Source: Kineosporia sp. NBRC 101731 (GTDB lineage Bacteria > Actinomycetota > Actinomycetes > Actinomycetales > Kineosporiaceae). Taken from it: DNA of 64,000 nt. Position 1 is the first letter of the stretch. Each line of letters begins with the position of its first letter. The notes under the pieces were generated by a model that saw only the letters and a program-made list of their open reading frames with translations, had not been told where the DNA came from and did no database searches. This document shows positions 29,727 through 38,373 of this stretch, in pieces. The stretch spans positions 509,467-573,466 of the forward strand of contig NZ_BSTC01000001.1 in the NCBI RefSeq assembly GCF_030269305.1, given 5' to 3'. The translations under genes and the position numbers were made by a program.

Positions 29727-31459
29727 CCGTGGACGTGCACGACGCGTTCTGTCTGCACCCACTGCCGGAGGGCGGGGCGGTCGCGGCGTTGCGAGGGCTG
29801 GGCCTGAGCGTGCCGCGCGGTGAACTGCTGGTTGTCCACGGGCCCAACGGCTCCGGAAAGACCACGCTCATGCGCGTTCTCGCCGGTGAGCAGCGACTGG
29901 CCGCCGGCCGGGCCACGGTGGCCGGGCTGGATCTGGCCACCGCCGGGGCTCGTGACCTGGCCCGCTGGCGGTCGGGTCGACTCGGTCAGGTCGACCAGGA
30001 CGCGCGTCGGCTGCTGCGCCCGGAGTTCGACGTGCTCGACAATGTGGCGTTGCAGTCGCGGATCGCCGGTAAGCCGCGGGCCCAGGCCCGTTCCCTGGCC
30101 GCGGCGGCGCTGGACGAGCTCGGCCTGGGCGATCTGGCGCGCTGCCGGGTGAGTGAGCTGTCCGGCGGTCAGCGGCAGCGGGTGGCGATCTGCGCCGCCC
30201 TCGCCCACCGCCCCGATCTGGTGCTGGCCGACGAGCCGACCGGGGAACTCGACCTGGCCTCGGCCGACCAGGTCTACGGGCTGCTGGAGAAGGCTGTGCG
30301 CGAGGCGGGGGCCACGCTCGTGATGGTGACCCACGACCGGCGGGCGGCCCAGATCGCCGACCGGGTCGTGCGGATCCGCGACGGCCGGATCAGTGAGAGC
30401 TGGGTGCCTTCCGGGTCGGAGGCACTGGTGATGGACGACCGCGGCTGGATCCGTCTGCCCCAGGCCGTTCGCGATCAGGTGCCGGGTGGTGCGCTCTGGG
30501 CCCCGGAGGTCGGGGAGGGAAGGGTCGGTCTGCGGCGAACCGGGCTCTCGGACGCTCGCGGAGAGGTTCTGCCTGATCACGGACGAGGTCTGGCTGCGGG
30601 TCGTGCGGGTCGTGCGGGTCGCGGGGAGGGAAGGCCCGGGCACGCCGAGGGTCTGGCGGGTGGTCGCGGGGAAAGTTCGCCTGATCACGGACGGGGTCTG
30701 GTCGGTGATCGCGGGGAAGGGCCGCCGGATCACGGCGCGGGGCTGGTCGGCGGACGTGGGGAAGGGCTGCCCGATCGCGGCGTGGGTCGGGGGCGTGGAC
30801 GCGGGGAGGTCGTGGTTGAGCTCTCCGGGGTTCGGCTCAGCTATGCCGGTTCCTCACGGCAGTACGTGCTGGGGGCACCGCCCGGGCCCGGTCTGGACCT
30901 GACCGTGCGCGGCGGGGATCTCGCGGCGGTGTCGGGACGGTCCGGCACCGGGAAGAGCTCGCTGTTGCGGGTGGTGCTCGGTCTCCAGAAACCGGACGAG
31001 GGCGTGGTCCGGCTGGGTGGGCAGGACCTGACCGGGCTGGACCGGGACCAGCGGGCCAAGCTCCGCGGTCAGCTGAGTGCGGTGGTGATGCAGCAGGTGC
31101 ATCTGGCCCTGACCGCCGACGCGGCCGGGGTCATCGACCTGGCCCGCGCCGCCCGGGGGTTACCGGCCGACCGCGAGCGGGTGCTCGAACTGCTGGGCCG
31201 GCTCGGGCTCCAGGGGCTGGCCCGCCGCCGGGTGGCCTCCCTGTCCGGCGGGGAGCGTCAGCGCGTGACCCTGGCCCGGGCGCTCGCGCTGGACCCGGGG
31301 CTGCTGGTGCTGGACGAGCCCACATCGCAGCTCGACGAGGCCTCGGCCCAGCTGGTCACCGCAGTGCTGGAGCAGACGGCGCGCAGTGGCACCGCGGTTC
31401 TGGTGGCCACCCACGATCCGGTGCTCTCAGCGGCCGCCAGTCACCTCGTCCTTCATTAA
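29720..31459 (+). CDS. double ABC ATPase of an FtsX-type transporter, with a repetitive linker
   Basis: A 579-residue protein with two ABC domains. Domain 1: Walker A GPNGSGKTT (about 41-49), signature LSGGQRQRVAICAA, Walker B LVLADEPTGE. Domain 2: Walker A GRSGTGKSS (about 412-420), signature LSGGERQRVTLARAL, Walker B LLVLDEPTSQ. MacB-type ATPases are normally single-domain, so a fused pair serving one FtsX permease is unusual. About 90 residues of degenerate Gly/Arg/Asp repeats join the halves. The start ATG follows GGAGGAG and overlaps the permease gene. The stop overlaps the convergent xthA stop. Confidence 0.85.
   Translation: MVTVDVHDAFCLHPLPEGGAVAALRGLGLSVPRGELLVVHGPNGSGKTTLMRVLAGEQRLAAGRATVAGLDLATAGARDLARWRSGRLGQVDQDARRLLRPEFDVLDNVALQSRIAGKPRAQARSLAAAALDELGLGDLARCRVSELSGGQRQRVAICAALAHRPDLVLADEPTGELDLASADQVYGLLEKAVREAGATLVMVTHDRRAAQIADRVVRIRDGRISESWVPSGSEALVMDDRGWIRLPQAVRDQVPGGALWAPEVGEGRVGLRRTGLSDARGEVLPDHGRGLAAGRAGRAGRGEGRPGHAEGLAGGRGESSPDHGRGLVGDRGEGPPDHGAGLVGGRGEGLPDRGVGRGRGRGEVVVELSGVRLSYAGSSRQYVLGAPPGPGLDLTVRGGDLAAVSGRSGTGKSSLLRVVLGLQKPDEGVVRLGGQDLTGLDRDQRAKLRGQLSAVVMQQVHLALTADAAGVIDLARAARGLPADRERVLELLGRLGLQGLARRRVASLSGGERQRVTLARALALDPGLLVLDEPTSQLDEASAQLVTAVLEQTARSGTAVLVATHDPVLSAAASHLVLH
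30550..30810 (+). repeat. degenerate tandem repeats encoding the linker between two ABC domains
   Basis: Imperfect units of about 45-51 bases recur, each reading approximately GEGLPDHGRGLVGGR. At least four units are recognisable (GEVLPDHGRGL, GESSPDHGRGL, GEGPPDHGAGL, GEGLPDRGVGR). Unit lengths are multiples of three, so the frame is kept, which supports selection for a flexible linker of variable length. Confidence 0.75.
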
Positions 31460-32238
31460 GAAAGCTCGACGATCACCGGAGCGTGGTCGGAGGCACCCTT
31501 GCCCTTGCGCTCCTCGCGGTCGATCGACGCGGTCTTGACCCGCTCGGCCAGGGCCGGGGAGGCCAGGGCGAAGTCGATGCGCATGCCCTGGCGCTTGGGG
31601 AAGCGCAGCTGGGTGTAGTCCCAGTAGGTATAGGCGCCGGGGGTGTGAGCGCGCACGACCTCGGCGAAGCCGGCCTCCACCACACCGTTGAAAGCGTCGC
31701 GCTCGGGCTGCGACACGTGGGTGCTGCCCTCGAAGGCCGCCATGTCCCACACGTCCTCGTCGAGCGGAGCCACGTTCCAGTCACCGACCAGGGCGATCTG
31801 GGCCTGCGGGTCAGCGGCGAGCCAGTCCTGGCCGGCGGTCTTCAGCGCGGCCAGCCACTCCAGCTTGTAGACCAGGTGGGGATCTTCGAGCGTGCGGCCG
31901 TTGGGCACGTAGAGGCTCCAGAGACGCACGCCGGCGCAGGTGGCGCCGATGGCCCGGGCCTCGGCGGCCGGCGGGTCGCCCCAGCTCGGCATGCCCGGGA
32001 AACCGAGCTCGACGTCATCGATCCCGACCCGCGAGATGATCGCGACGCCGTTCCACTGTGAGTGGCCGAGGTGGGCCACCTGGTAGCCGATCTCCTCGAA
32101 CCGCGCGGTGGGGAACTGCTCGTCCTTGCACTTGGTCTCCTGGACGGCGACCACGTCCACGTCGCTGCGTTCCAGCCAGGCCACGGCCCGGTCGACCCGT
32201 GCCCGCATCGAATTCACGTTCCAGGTAGCGATCCGCAC
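31456..32238 (-). CDS. xthA: exodeoxyribonuclease III (AP endonuclease family)
   Basis: A 260-residue protein of the ExoIII/XthA family, which cuts at abasic sites in base excision repair. Motifs: MRIATWNVNSMRAR at the N-terminus, QETKCKDEQFP with the metal-binding Glu, YVPNGR, LVGDWNVAP with catalytic Asp and Asn, and the terminal GASDHAPVIVEL with the catalytic His. The GTG at 32238 matches the usual family N-terminus; a GTG at 32277 has a better ribosome site (GAGG) and would add 13 residues. It overlaps the end of the ABC ATPase gene by 4 bases, convergently. Confidence 0.92.
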   Translation of the reverse strand: MRIATWNVNSMRARVDRAVAWLERSDVDVVAVQETKCKDEQFPTARFEEIGYQVAHLGHSQWNGVAIISRVGIDDVELGFPGMPSWGDPPAAEARAIGATCAGVRLWSLYVPNGRTLEDPHLVYKLEWLAALKTAGQDWLAADPQAQIALVGDWNVAPLDEDVWDMAAFEGSTHVSQPERDAFNGVVEAGFAEVVRAHTPGAYTYWDYTQLRFPKRQGMRIDFALASPALAERVKTASIDREERKGKGASDHAPVIVELS

Positions 32239-32395
32239 CTCGCGAGGGTATCTGCCGATGACTGCCGATGAGGCCACGACTGCACCTCACCCGAACGGCT
32301 GCGGACCGTCCGAGTGCAAGGAGTGATCAGCCACTGACATCCGACTACACAGTGCGATGAACTGTCATTCAATCGGACGTCAACTGGATGGAGCG

Positions 32396-34996
32396 ATGGG
32401 ACATCTCTGGGTGACCACGAAGAGCCCTGCCGCCCGGTTCGCAGCGGGGGCCGGCGTGCTCGGTGTGCTCGTGATCGGCCTGGTCCCGGTGCTGCTCGGC
32501 CGGCCCGCCCCGCTTCTGGGCACGAGCACCCTGCCCTGGTGGGCGTTCGCGATCGCGTTCGCCGTCACCGAGGCCTGCGGCCTGAACGTGAACGTCCGGG
32601 GGCGTCGCTACCCGATCTCGCTCAGCGGTATCCCGCTGATCACCGGCCTCTACCTGTCCGACCCGGGCCCGCTCCTGATCGCCCGCCTGCTCGGCAGTGT
32701 GGCCGTGGCCGCCTGGTACCGCCGGCACAATCCTGTCACCCTGCTCACCGGGGCCTTTGCGGTGATCGCCGGCACCGGGGTGGCCGAGCTGCTGTTCCGC
32801 ACCCTGGTGCTGCCGTACGGCGTGCTCAGTTACCCCGGCCGCCTGATGACGCTGGCCGTGGTGGTGGTCGCGGCGCTGGTCGAGATCTGCCTGCTGCTGC
32901 GGGTGCACCTCGACGCCGCCGGACGGCGGGCCGAGGCCCTGCGGTTACTGGTGCGCGCGGTCGCGGCCGGGGTCATGGGTGCCGCGATCGGCCTGATCCC
33001 GGTGATCTCGATCAGCCGGGGGGAACCCTTGCTGACCGCGGCCGTGATCGGCCCCGGTCTGGTGCTCGGCCTCCACGCGTTCGCGATGCTCTCCGAACGG
33101 CACGCCCGCCTGCACCGCCTGTACGAGCTCTCCGAGGCCCTGGCTCACCAGCCGGCCCCGGCCCGCGCCATCCCGCTGGTGCTCGAGCAGTCTGCCGATC
33201 TGCTGCGCGCCCGCTACTCCGAGCTGGTGCTCAACGACGATCTGGGCCGTTCCACCTCCGGCCGGCGGCTCTGGAGCCACCGCTCGGGACACGTGATCGG
33301 CCCCCGCACCCCCGCGGACGACCTCTTCCCGCTGCCCTTCCCACCGATCGGCCCGTCCGGGGCCGGGATGCTGGTGCGTGGCCGCGACCGGGCTGAGCGC
33401 GACTTCCTGCGGGCCCGCGGTCTCGGCCAGGCCGTGCTGGTGCCGCTGCGCATCGACGACGACGTGGCCGGGCACCTGCTGGTCGGTGAGCGCAGCGGTG
33501 GGGAGCGCGGTTTCGCCGCGTCCGACCTGGCCACGCTGCAGACCGTGGCGGGCCGGGCCGCCGTCGCCCTGAGCAACGGGCACCTGATGGAACGGCTGCG
33601 CTTCGAGGCCCGGCACGACGAGCTCACCGGTCTGCCCAACCGCCTGGACTTCCGGGCCCAGCTGGACGGGTGGGTGCCCGAGCTGGTGTCGGGCAGCCGG
33701 TCGTGCGCGGTGATGCTGCTCGACCTCAACGGTTTCAAGGCCATCAACGACACCCTCGGTCACCAGGCCGGCGACCAGTTGCTGCGGGAGCTCGCCGGTC
33801 GTCTCGGCCGGGTCGCGGGTCGCGGCACGACGGTCGCGCGGCTCGGTGGCGACGAGTTCGCGGTGCTGGCCCCGGGCCTGGGCGACGATGCCGCCCGGGC
33901 CCTGGCCCGGCGCCTGCTCACGGTCTTCGACGAGCCGGTCACGCTGGAGGGCCAGGAACTGCGGGTCAGCGGCTCCCTGGGAGTGGCCGTCGGCCCGGAC
34001 CAGGGCACCACCGGGGCCGAGCTGCTGCGCCGCGCCGACGTGGCGATGTACGTGGCCAAGTCAGCCAAGTCAGCCAAGTCGGCCGGCGGCGGGTACCGGA
34101 TGTTCACCCGGTCGATGGACCTGCCCGCGTCGCAGTTGCAGACCCTGGCCACGGCCCTTGAGGAGGCCCTGCTCCAGGACCGCATCGGCATCGCCGTGCT
34201 GCCCGTGGTCGATCTGGTGACCGGCCGGGTGCACGCACTGGAGGCCCTGGCCCGGTGGAACCACCCGGAGCTGGGCGAGGTGCCGCCCGAGGACTTCTTC
34301 GCCGCCGCCGAGCGCAGCGGCCTGGTGACCGAGCTGTCCCGCCGGGTGCTCGACCAGGCGCTGGCCGCGGCCCGCGAGTGGCTGGAGAACGGCCAGCAGG
34401 TGCGGGTCGCGGTCAACCTGGCTCCCGGCTGGCTGGCCGACCCGACCCTGCCCGAGCAGATCACCACCGCGCTCGCGGTGCACGACCTCCCGCCCGACCT
34501 GCTCTACCTGGAGGTGACCGAGGGCGATGTGATCGACGAGCAGGATCATGCGCTGGCCTCGTTGACCCGGCTGCGGGCCTTGGGGGTGCGGTTGTCGGTG
34601 GACGACTTCGGCACCGGATACTCCTCGCTCACCTTCCTGAGCCGGCTGCCGGTGAGCCAGGTCAAGATCCACCAGTCGCTGGTGCAGGAGCTGCGGGCCG
34701 GCGGGACCGGCCGGGCCGTCGTCCAGTCGATCATCGACCTCGGGCGCAACCTGGGCCTGGAGGTGGTGGCGGAGGGGGTCACGGACGCCCACACCCGGAT
34801 CGAGCTGAAGCGGATGGGCTGTGGTTTCGGCCAGGGCTACTACTTCAACGCCCCGGTGGCCGTGGGTGATCTGACCTGGGCGGCCGGGCACCGGCTGCGC
34901 ACTCCGGTCACCCTTCCACCGGCCCCGCGGGTGGTCGGGGCCCTGGATACCCTGGACGAATGCAGCCCACAGACAGCCCCTCCCTCGGCGCCGTGA
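32396..34996 (+). CDS. membrane GGDEF-EAL protein (cyclic di-GMP turnover)
   Basis: An 866-residue protein. An N-terminal MASE-like membrane region (about 8-225, seven or eight helices) is followed by a GAF-like domain (about 240-395), a GGDEF domain with intact RLGGDEFAVL, and an EAL domain with ALEALARW, VNLAP, YLEVTEGD, DDFGTGYSSL, EVVAEGV and GFGQGYYF. Both catalytic motifs look competent. The position of the inhibitory RxxD site reads RGTT, so product inhibition is probably lost, and the usual KID of the EAL domain is KIH. It may make or degrade c-di-GMP. The ATG at 32396 follows GGAG. It overlaps pyrE by 37 bases. Confidence 0.9.
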   Translation: MGHLWVTTKSPAARFAAGAGVLGVLVIGLVPVLLGRPAPLLGTSTLPWWAFAIAFAVTEACGLNVNVRGRRYPISLSGIPLITGLYLSDPGPLLIARLLGSVAVAAWYRRHNPVTLLTGAFAVIAGTGVAELLFRTLVLPYGVLSYPGRLMTLAVVVVAALVEICLLLRVHLDAAGRRAEALRLLVRAVAAGVMGAAIGLIPVISISRGEPLLTAAVIGPGLVLGLHAFAMLSERHARLHRLYELSEALAHQPAPARAIPLVLEQSADLLRARYSELVLNDDLGRSTSGRRLWSHRSGHVIGPRTPADDLFPLPFPPIGPSGAGMLVRGRDRAERDFLRARGLGQAVLVPLRIDDDVAGHLLVGERSGGERGFAASDLATLQTVAGRAAVALSNGHLMERLRFEARHDELTGLPNRLDFRAQLDGWVPELVSGSRSCAVMLLDLNGFKAINDTLGHQAGDQLLRELAGRLGRVAGRGTTVARLGGDEFAVLAPGLGDDAARALARRLLTVFDEPVTLEGQELRVSGSLGVAVGPDQGTTGAELLRRADVAMYVAKSAKSAKSAGGGYRMFTRSMDLPASQLQTLATALEEALLQDRIGIAVLPVVDLVTGRVHALEALARWNHPELGEVPPEDFFAAAERSGLVTELSRRVLDQALAAAREWLENGQQVRVAVNLAPGWLADPTLPEQITTALAVHDLPPDLLYLEVTEGDVIDEQDHALASLTRLRALGVRLSVDDFGTGYSSLTFLSRLPVSQVKIHQSLVQELRAGGTGRAVVQSIIDLGRNLGLEVVAEGVTDAHTRIELKRMGCGFGQGYYFNAPVAVGDLTWAAGHRLRTPVTLPPAPRVVGALDTLDECSPQTAPPSAP
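34948..34953 (+). promoter_or_regulatory. candidate -10 hexamer of a leaderless pyrE promoter
   Basis: TACCCT ends 6 bases before the pyrE ATG, so a transcript starting at the A of the ATG would have this hexamer at -12 to -7. It lies inside the 3' end of the GGDEF-EAL gene. No good -35 is visible. Inferred from spacing only. Confidence 0.45.
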
Positions 34997-35529
34997 AAGA
35001 CGAACTGCGCGAGCTGATCCGCAAACTCGCCGTGGTGCACGGCAAGGTCACGCTGTCCAGCGGCAAGGAGGCCGACTACTACGTCGACCTGCGCCGCATC
35101 ACGCTCGACGGCCAGGCCGCGCCGCTGGTCGGGCGGGTCATGCGCGACCTGGTGAAAGACTGGGAGTTCGACGCCGCGGGCGGGCTGACCCTGGGCGCCG
35201 ACCCGGTGGCCACCTCGATGCTGCACGCCGCCGCGGCGGCCGGTGAACGGCTCGATGCCTTCGTCGTGCGCAAGCAGGGCAAGGCCCACGGTCTGCAGCG
35301 CCGCATCGAGGGGGCCGACGTGCCGGGCCGTCGCGTGCTCGCCGTCGAAGACACCTCGACCACCGGTGGTTCCGTGCTGACCGCCGTCGAGGCGCTGCGC
35401 GAGGCCGGTGCCGAGGTGATCGGGGTCGCCGTGATCGTCGACCGGGGCACCGGCGCCCGGGAGAAGGTGGAGGCCGCGGGTCTGCCCTACCGGTACGCGT
35501 ACGACCTGTCCGATCTCGGGCTTTCCTGA
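34960..35529 (+). CDS. pyrE: orotate phosphoribosyltransferase
   Basis: A 189-residue PyrE, which makes orotidine monophosphate from orotate and PRPP in pyrimidine synthesis. Motifs: HGKVTLSSGKEADYYVDLRR, GGLTLGADPVA, AFVVRKQGKAHGLQRRIEG (catalytic loop Lys) and the PRPP-binding VLAVEDTSTTGGSVLTAVEAL. It is not near other pyr genes. The ATG at 34960 gives a 37-base overlap with the upstream GGDEF-EAL gene; a GTG at 34993 would nearly abolish the overlap and also fits the family N-terminus. lemA follows 11 bases after. Confidence 0.95.
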   Translation: MQPTDSPSLGAVKDELRELIRKLAVVHGKVTLSSGKEADYYVDLRRITLDGQAAPLVGRVMRDLVKDWEFDAAGGLTLGADPVATSMLHAAAAAGERLDAFVVRKQGKAHGLQRRIEGADVPGRRVLAVEDTSTTGGSVLTAVEALREAGAEVIGVAVIVDRGTGAREKVEAAGLPYRYAYDLSDLGLS

Positions 35530-35540
35530 CACGCTGGACC

Positions 35541-36113
35541 ATGCTCATCGCGCTGGTCGTCGTGGTCGTTCTGCTCGGGGGCCTCGCGCTGGGGCTCGGT
35601 TACAACGGCCTGGTCCGGCGGCGGAACCAGGTGCAGGAAACCTGGAGACAGATCGAGGTCGAGCTGACCCGGCGTCACGACCTGGTCCCGAACCTGGTGG
35701 AGGCGGTCAGGGGTGACGCCTCGTCCGAGCGGGAGCCCCTCGATGCTGTCCTCCGGGCCCGGGACAACGCTGCCACGCCGGGCGCCTCGGTCGCTGAACA
35801 GGCTGAGCACGAGGGGCAGCTGTCCCAGGCCCTGGGCCGGCTGCTCGCCGTCGCCGGGGCGTGTCCCGGCCTGACGGCGAACGAGAACTTCCTGAGCCTG
35901 CAGAACGAGCTGGTGAGCACGGAAGACCGGATCGCGGCCGGCCGGCGCTCCTACAACGCGCACGTGCGTGACCTGAACACCCGGGTCGAGTCGGTGCCGA
36001 CGAACATCGTTGCCGGCGCATTCGGCTTCGAGCGGGCCGACTACTTCGAGGCTGAGAACGGGCACGTGGCCGCGCCGATCAAGCCCAGCGAGCCGGGCAA
36101 GCCGATCAGCTAG
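35541..36113 (+). CDS. LemA family protein
   Basis: A 190-residue LemA protein with one N-terminal membrane helix (about 2-22) and an extracellular or cytoplasmic helical bundle. The family motif NGLVRRRNQVQETWRQIEVELTRR is clear, followed by DLVPNLVEAVRG, LQNELVSTEDRIAAGRRSYN and the FGFERADYFEAE C-terminus. Function of LemA proteins is unknown. It may be cotranscribed with pyrE (11-base gap) and ends convergently with dedA, overlapping its stop by 8 bases. Thus there is no room for a terminator between them. Confidence 0.88.
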   Translation: MLIALVVVVVLLGGLALGLGYNGLVRRRNQVQETWRQIEVELTRRHDLVPNLVEAVRGDASSEREPLDAVLRARDNAATPGASVAEQAEHEGQLSQALGRLLAVAGACPGLTANENFLSLQNELVSTEDRIAAGRRSYNAHVRDLNTRVESVPTNIVAGAFGFERADYFEAENGHVAAPIKPSEPGKPIS

Positions 36114-36726
36114 GACCCGCCTTGACGCGGTGGGACCGGCGCCTGTCCACCACCAGCGCCACCACGGTCGCCGTGATAGCGACGGCGGCGACGACGTAGG
36201 CGGCCCACTTCACCCACGGCACGTGGTGGGCGGCGTAGCCGATCAGGATCATTCCGCTGCCCCAGATCAGGGCTCCGAGCACGTTCGCGAGCAGGAACTT
36301 CGGGTACGGCATGCGGCCGATCCCGGCGATGATCGGCGTGAAGGTGCGCACCCAGGGGATGAACCGGGCGACGATGATCGCCAGTGGGCCCCAGCGTTCG
36401 TAGAACGCCTCGGCCCGGTGCACCCGGTCGGCGTTTCTGCCCGCCCGGCGTAACAGCCAGGGCCGGCCGAAGCGCCGCCCGGTCCAGTAGCCCACGGCGT
36501 CACCGGCCACCGCGGCCACCGCCGTCCCCCCGGCCAGCAGGCCGAGGTTCAGGTCGGAGGCCGGCTCGGCGGCCAGGAGCCCGGCCGCGAACAGCACGCT
36601 GTCACCGGGCAGAAAAAACCCGACGAGCAGACCGGACTCGACGAAGACCAGGGTGAACACGACGAGGTAGACCGTGGTCGTGGCCATCGACGAGATGTCG
36701 GAGAGACTCGTCCACCAGTGCGCCAT
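36106..36726 (-). CDS. DedA family membrane protein (short paralogue)
   Basis: A 206-residue DedA/SNARE-associated (VTT) protein. Motifs: ESGLLVGFFLPGDSVLFAAGLLA, GDAVGYWTGRRFG, and the conserved ARFIPWVRTFTPIIAGIGRMPY segment with the essential Arg. DedA proteins have been linked to undecaprenyl-phosphate or phospholipid flipping. It lies 21 bases downstream of a second dedA gene in the same direction, and its end overlaps lemA. Confidence 0.9.
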   Translation of the reverse strand: MAHWWTSLSDISSMATTTVYLVVFTLVFVESGLLVGFFLPGDSVLFAAGLLAAEPASDLNLGLLAGGTAVAAVAGDAVGYWTGRRFGRPWLLRRAGRNADRVHRAEAFYERWGPLAIIVARFIPWVRTFTPIIAGIGRMPYPKFLLANVLGALIWGSGMILIGYAAHHVPWVKWAAYVVAAVAITATVVALVVDRRRSHRVKAGPS

Positions 36727-36747
36727 CGGTTGCCGCCGGTCGCCGGA

Positions 36748-37593
36748 TCAGCGCCGGCCGTCGTACCCCTGATCGGGGCGGTTCGGGTCGTAGTGCTGCT
36801 GCGGGATGCCGCTGGGGATCGTCGCGTCGTCGGCCGCGTAGGGCTGGCCGAACTGGTCGTGGCTGCTGGCGAACGGGTCGCTCTCAGCCGGCGGCAGGAA
36901 CGGCTCCTCGCCGGCGTCCTGCGCCGCAGCGGCCGTGGCCTCCGGCGAGACGGTGGCCGGCTTGCTCCGGTGACGCCACGCCTCGAAGCCCATCGGAATC
37001 ACCGACACCACGACGAGCAGCAGCAGGCCCGCCTCGATGTGGTCGCGGAACAGCGGGATGTTGCCCAGCAGCTTGCCGAGGACGGTGATGCCCGAGGCCC
37101 AGAGCACGGCGCCGATGGCGCTGTAGATGAGGTATTTGCGGCGGTCCATCTTGCCGACGCCCGCGGTCACGGTGATGAAGGTGCGCACCAGCGGGGTGAA
37201 CCGGGCCAGCACGATCGCGACCGGGCCGTAGTGGTCGAAGAATTCCATCGTCTTGTCGACGTACTCGCGCTTGAACAGCTTCGAGTTTTCCTTCTTGAAG
37301 ATGGCGGGCCCCGCGGCCCTGCCTATCTCGTAGCCGACCACGTTGCCCAGGAAGGCGGCCAGGGTGAGCACCAGGCAGGCCAGCCAGAGCGGGAAGTCGA
37401 TGTCGCCCCGGCCGATGAACAGGCCGATCGTGAACAGCAGGGAGTCGCCGGGCAGGAAGAACCCCAGCAGTAGCCCGCATTCGGCGAAGATGATGAGCGC
37501 GCCGACCCAGAGGGCGACCCCACCCAGGTCGGTGAGCAGGGTGTCAGGATTCAGCCACGCCGGCCCGAGGGCCATGGGCACGCTTGTCAGCAC
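36748..37593 (-). CDS. DedA family membrane protein (long paralogue)
   Basis: A 281-residue DedA protein. The membrane domain (about 10-215) has ECGLLLGFFLPGDSLLFTIGLFIG, GNVVGYEIGRAAGPAIF and LARFTPLVRTFITVTAGVGKMDRRKY; a hydrophilic, probably disordered tail of about 65 residues follows and ends GYDGRR. The tail is absent from the neighbouring paralogue. The start is a GTG at 37593 or the ATG at 37575; neither has a visible ribosome site, and a hairpin lies directly upstream. It is first in a two-gene dedA operon. Confidence 0.9.
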   Translation of the reverse strand: MLTSVPMALGPAWLNPDTLLTDLGGVALWVGALIIFAECGLLLGFFLPGDSLLFTIGLFIGRGDIDFPLWLACLVLTLAAFLGNVVGYEIGRAAGPAIFKKENSKLFKREYVDKTMEFFDHYGPVAIVLARFTPLVRTFITVTAGVGKMDRRKYLIYSAIGAVLWASGITVLGKLLGNIPLFRDHIEAGLLLLVVVSVIPMGFEAWRHRSKPATVSPEATAAAAQDAGEEPFLPPAESDPFASSHDQFGQPYAADDATIPSGIPQQHYDPNRPDQGYDGRR

Positions 37594-37594
37594 G

Positions 37595-37624
37595 GCGCCC
37601 AGCCTACGGCGTCAGGCTGGGCGC
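37595..37624. promoter_or_regulatory. 11-bp inverted repeat at the start of the long dedA gene
   Basis: GCGCCCAGCCT (37595-37605) and AGGCTGGGCGC (37614-37624) with an 8-base spacer, one base upstream of the dedA GTG and about 90 bases before the divergent methylase gene. It could be an operator, a 5' leader hairpin masking the dedA start, or, read on the plus strand with its TTTCTG tail, a terminator remnant. Confidence 0.45.
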
Positions 37625-37716
37625 TTTCTGTCCGTCTCATGAGGGCTTGGTCCACGAGGACGTACAACGTGGCCCACCCCACAGCTGGTTCCCGGTTCTA
37701 GGGCAGGATCGCCCGT

Positions 37717-38373
37717 GTGAGTGAGCAGTCGATGGTGGACGACGAAGAGTTCCGTTCCGCGCCGGTGGGGGTGGGACCGTGGCCCGGCCCCTGGCCGGAG
37801 GACCCCCGGTACGACCCGGAACTGCTCGGGCAGGGCGACCGGCGCAACGTGCTCGACGAGTTCCGGTACTGGACCGTCGAGGCGATCGTGGCCGAGCTCG
37901 ACACCCGGCGGCACGCGTTCCACGTGGCCATCGAGAACTGGGCCCACGACCTGAACATCGGTTCGGTGGTGCGCACCGCGAACGCCTTCAACGCGGCCGG
38001 GGTGCACATCGTCGGGCGCCGTCGCTGGAACCGGCGCGGGGCCATGGTGACCGACCGCTACCTGCACGTTCACCATCACGAGGATGCGGACGCCCTCACC
38101 CGGTGGGCCGCCGGCGAGGGGCTCACCGTGATCGGCATCGACAACGTGCCGGGTTCGGTACCGATCGAGACCGCCGTCCTGCCGCGCGACTGCGTGCTGG
38201 TGTTCGGCCAGGAAGGGCCCGGCCTCTCGCAGGCCACGCTCGACGCCTGCTCCCAGGTGCTGTCGATCACCCAGTTCGGATCGACCCGCTCGATCAACGC
38301 CGGGGCCGCGGCCGCGGTCGCCATGCACGCCTGGGTGCGGCAGCACGCGGTCATTCCTGGCGCAGTGCCGTGA
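37717..38373 (+). CDS. TrmH/SpoU family RNA 2'-O-methyltransferase
   Basis: A 218-residue SPOUT-class methyltransferase. Conserved motifs are NIGSVVRTANAF (motif 1), VLVFGQEGPGLS (motif 2) and STRSINAGAAAAVAMHAW (motif 3), which form the knotted S-adenosylmethionine site. Such enzymes methylate a ribose in tRNA or rRNA; the target cannot be told from sequence. An N-terminal acidic extension of about 60 residues precedes the catalytic domain. The start is GTG at 37717, with a CAGGAT hexamer just upstream and no ribosome site, suggesting a leaderless transcript. Confidence 0.88.
   Translation: MSEQSMVDDEEFRSAPVGVGPWPGPWPEDPRYDPELLGQGDRRNVLDEFRYWTVEAIVAELDTRRHAFHVAIENWAHDLNIGSVVRTANAFNAAGVHIVGRRRWNRRGAMVTDRYLHVHHHEDADALTRWAAGEGLTVIGIDNVPGSVPIETAVLPRDCVLVFGQEGPGLSQATLDACSQVLSITQFGSTRSINAGAAAAVAMHAWVRQHAVIPGAVP

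Noticed and set aside
34057-34085. Short repeat encoding AKSAKSAKSA in the GGDEF domain
   Set aside because: Three copies of a 9-base unit in a surface loop of the protein; too small to be of special interest.
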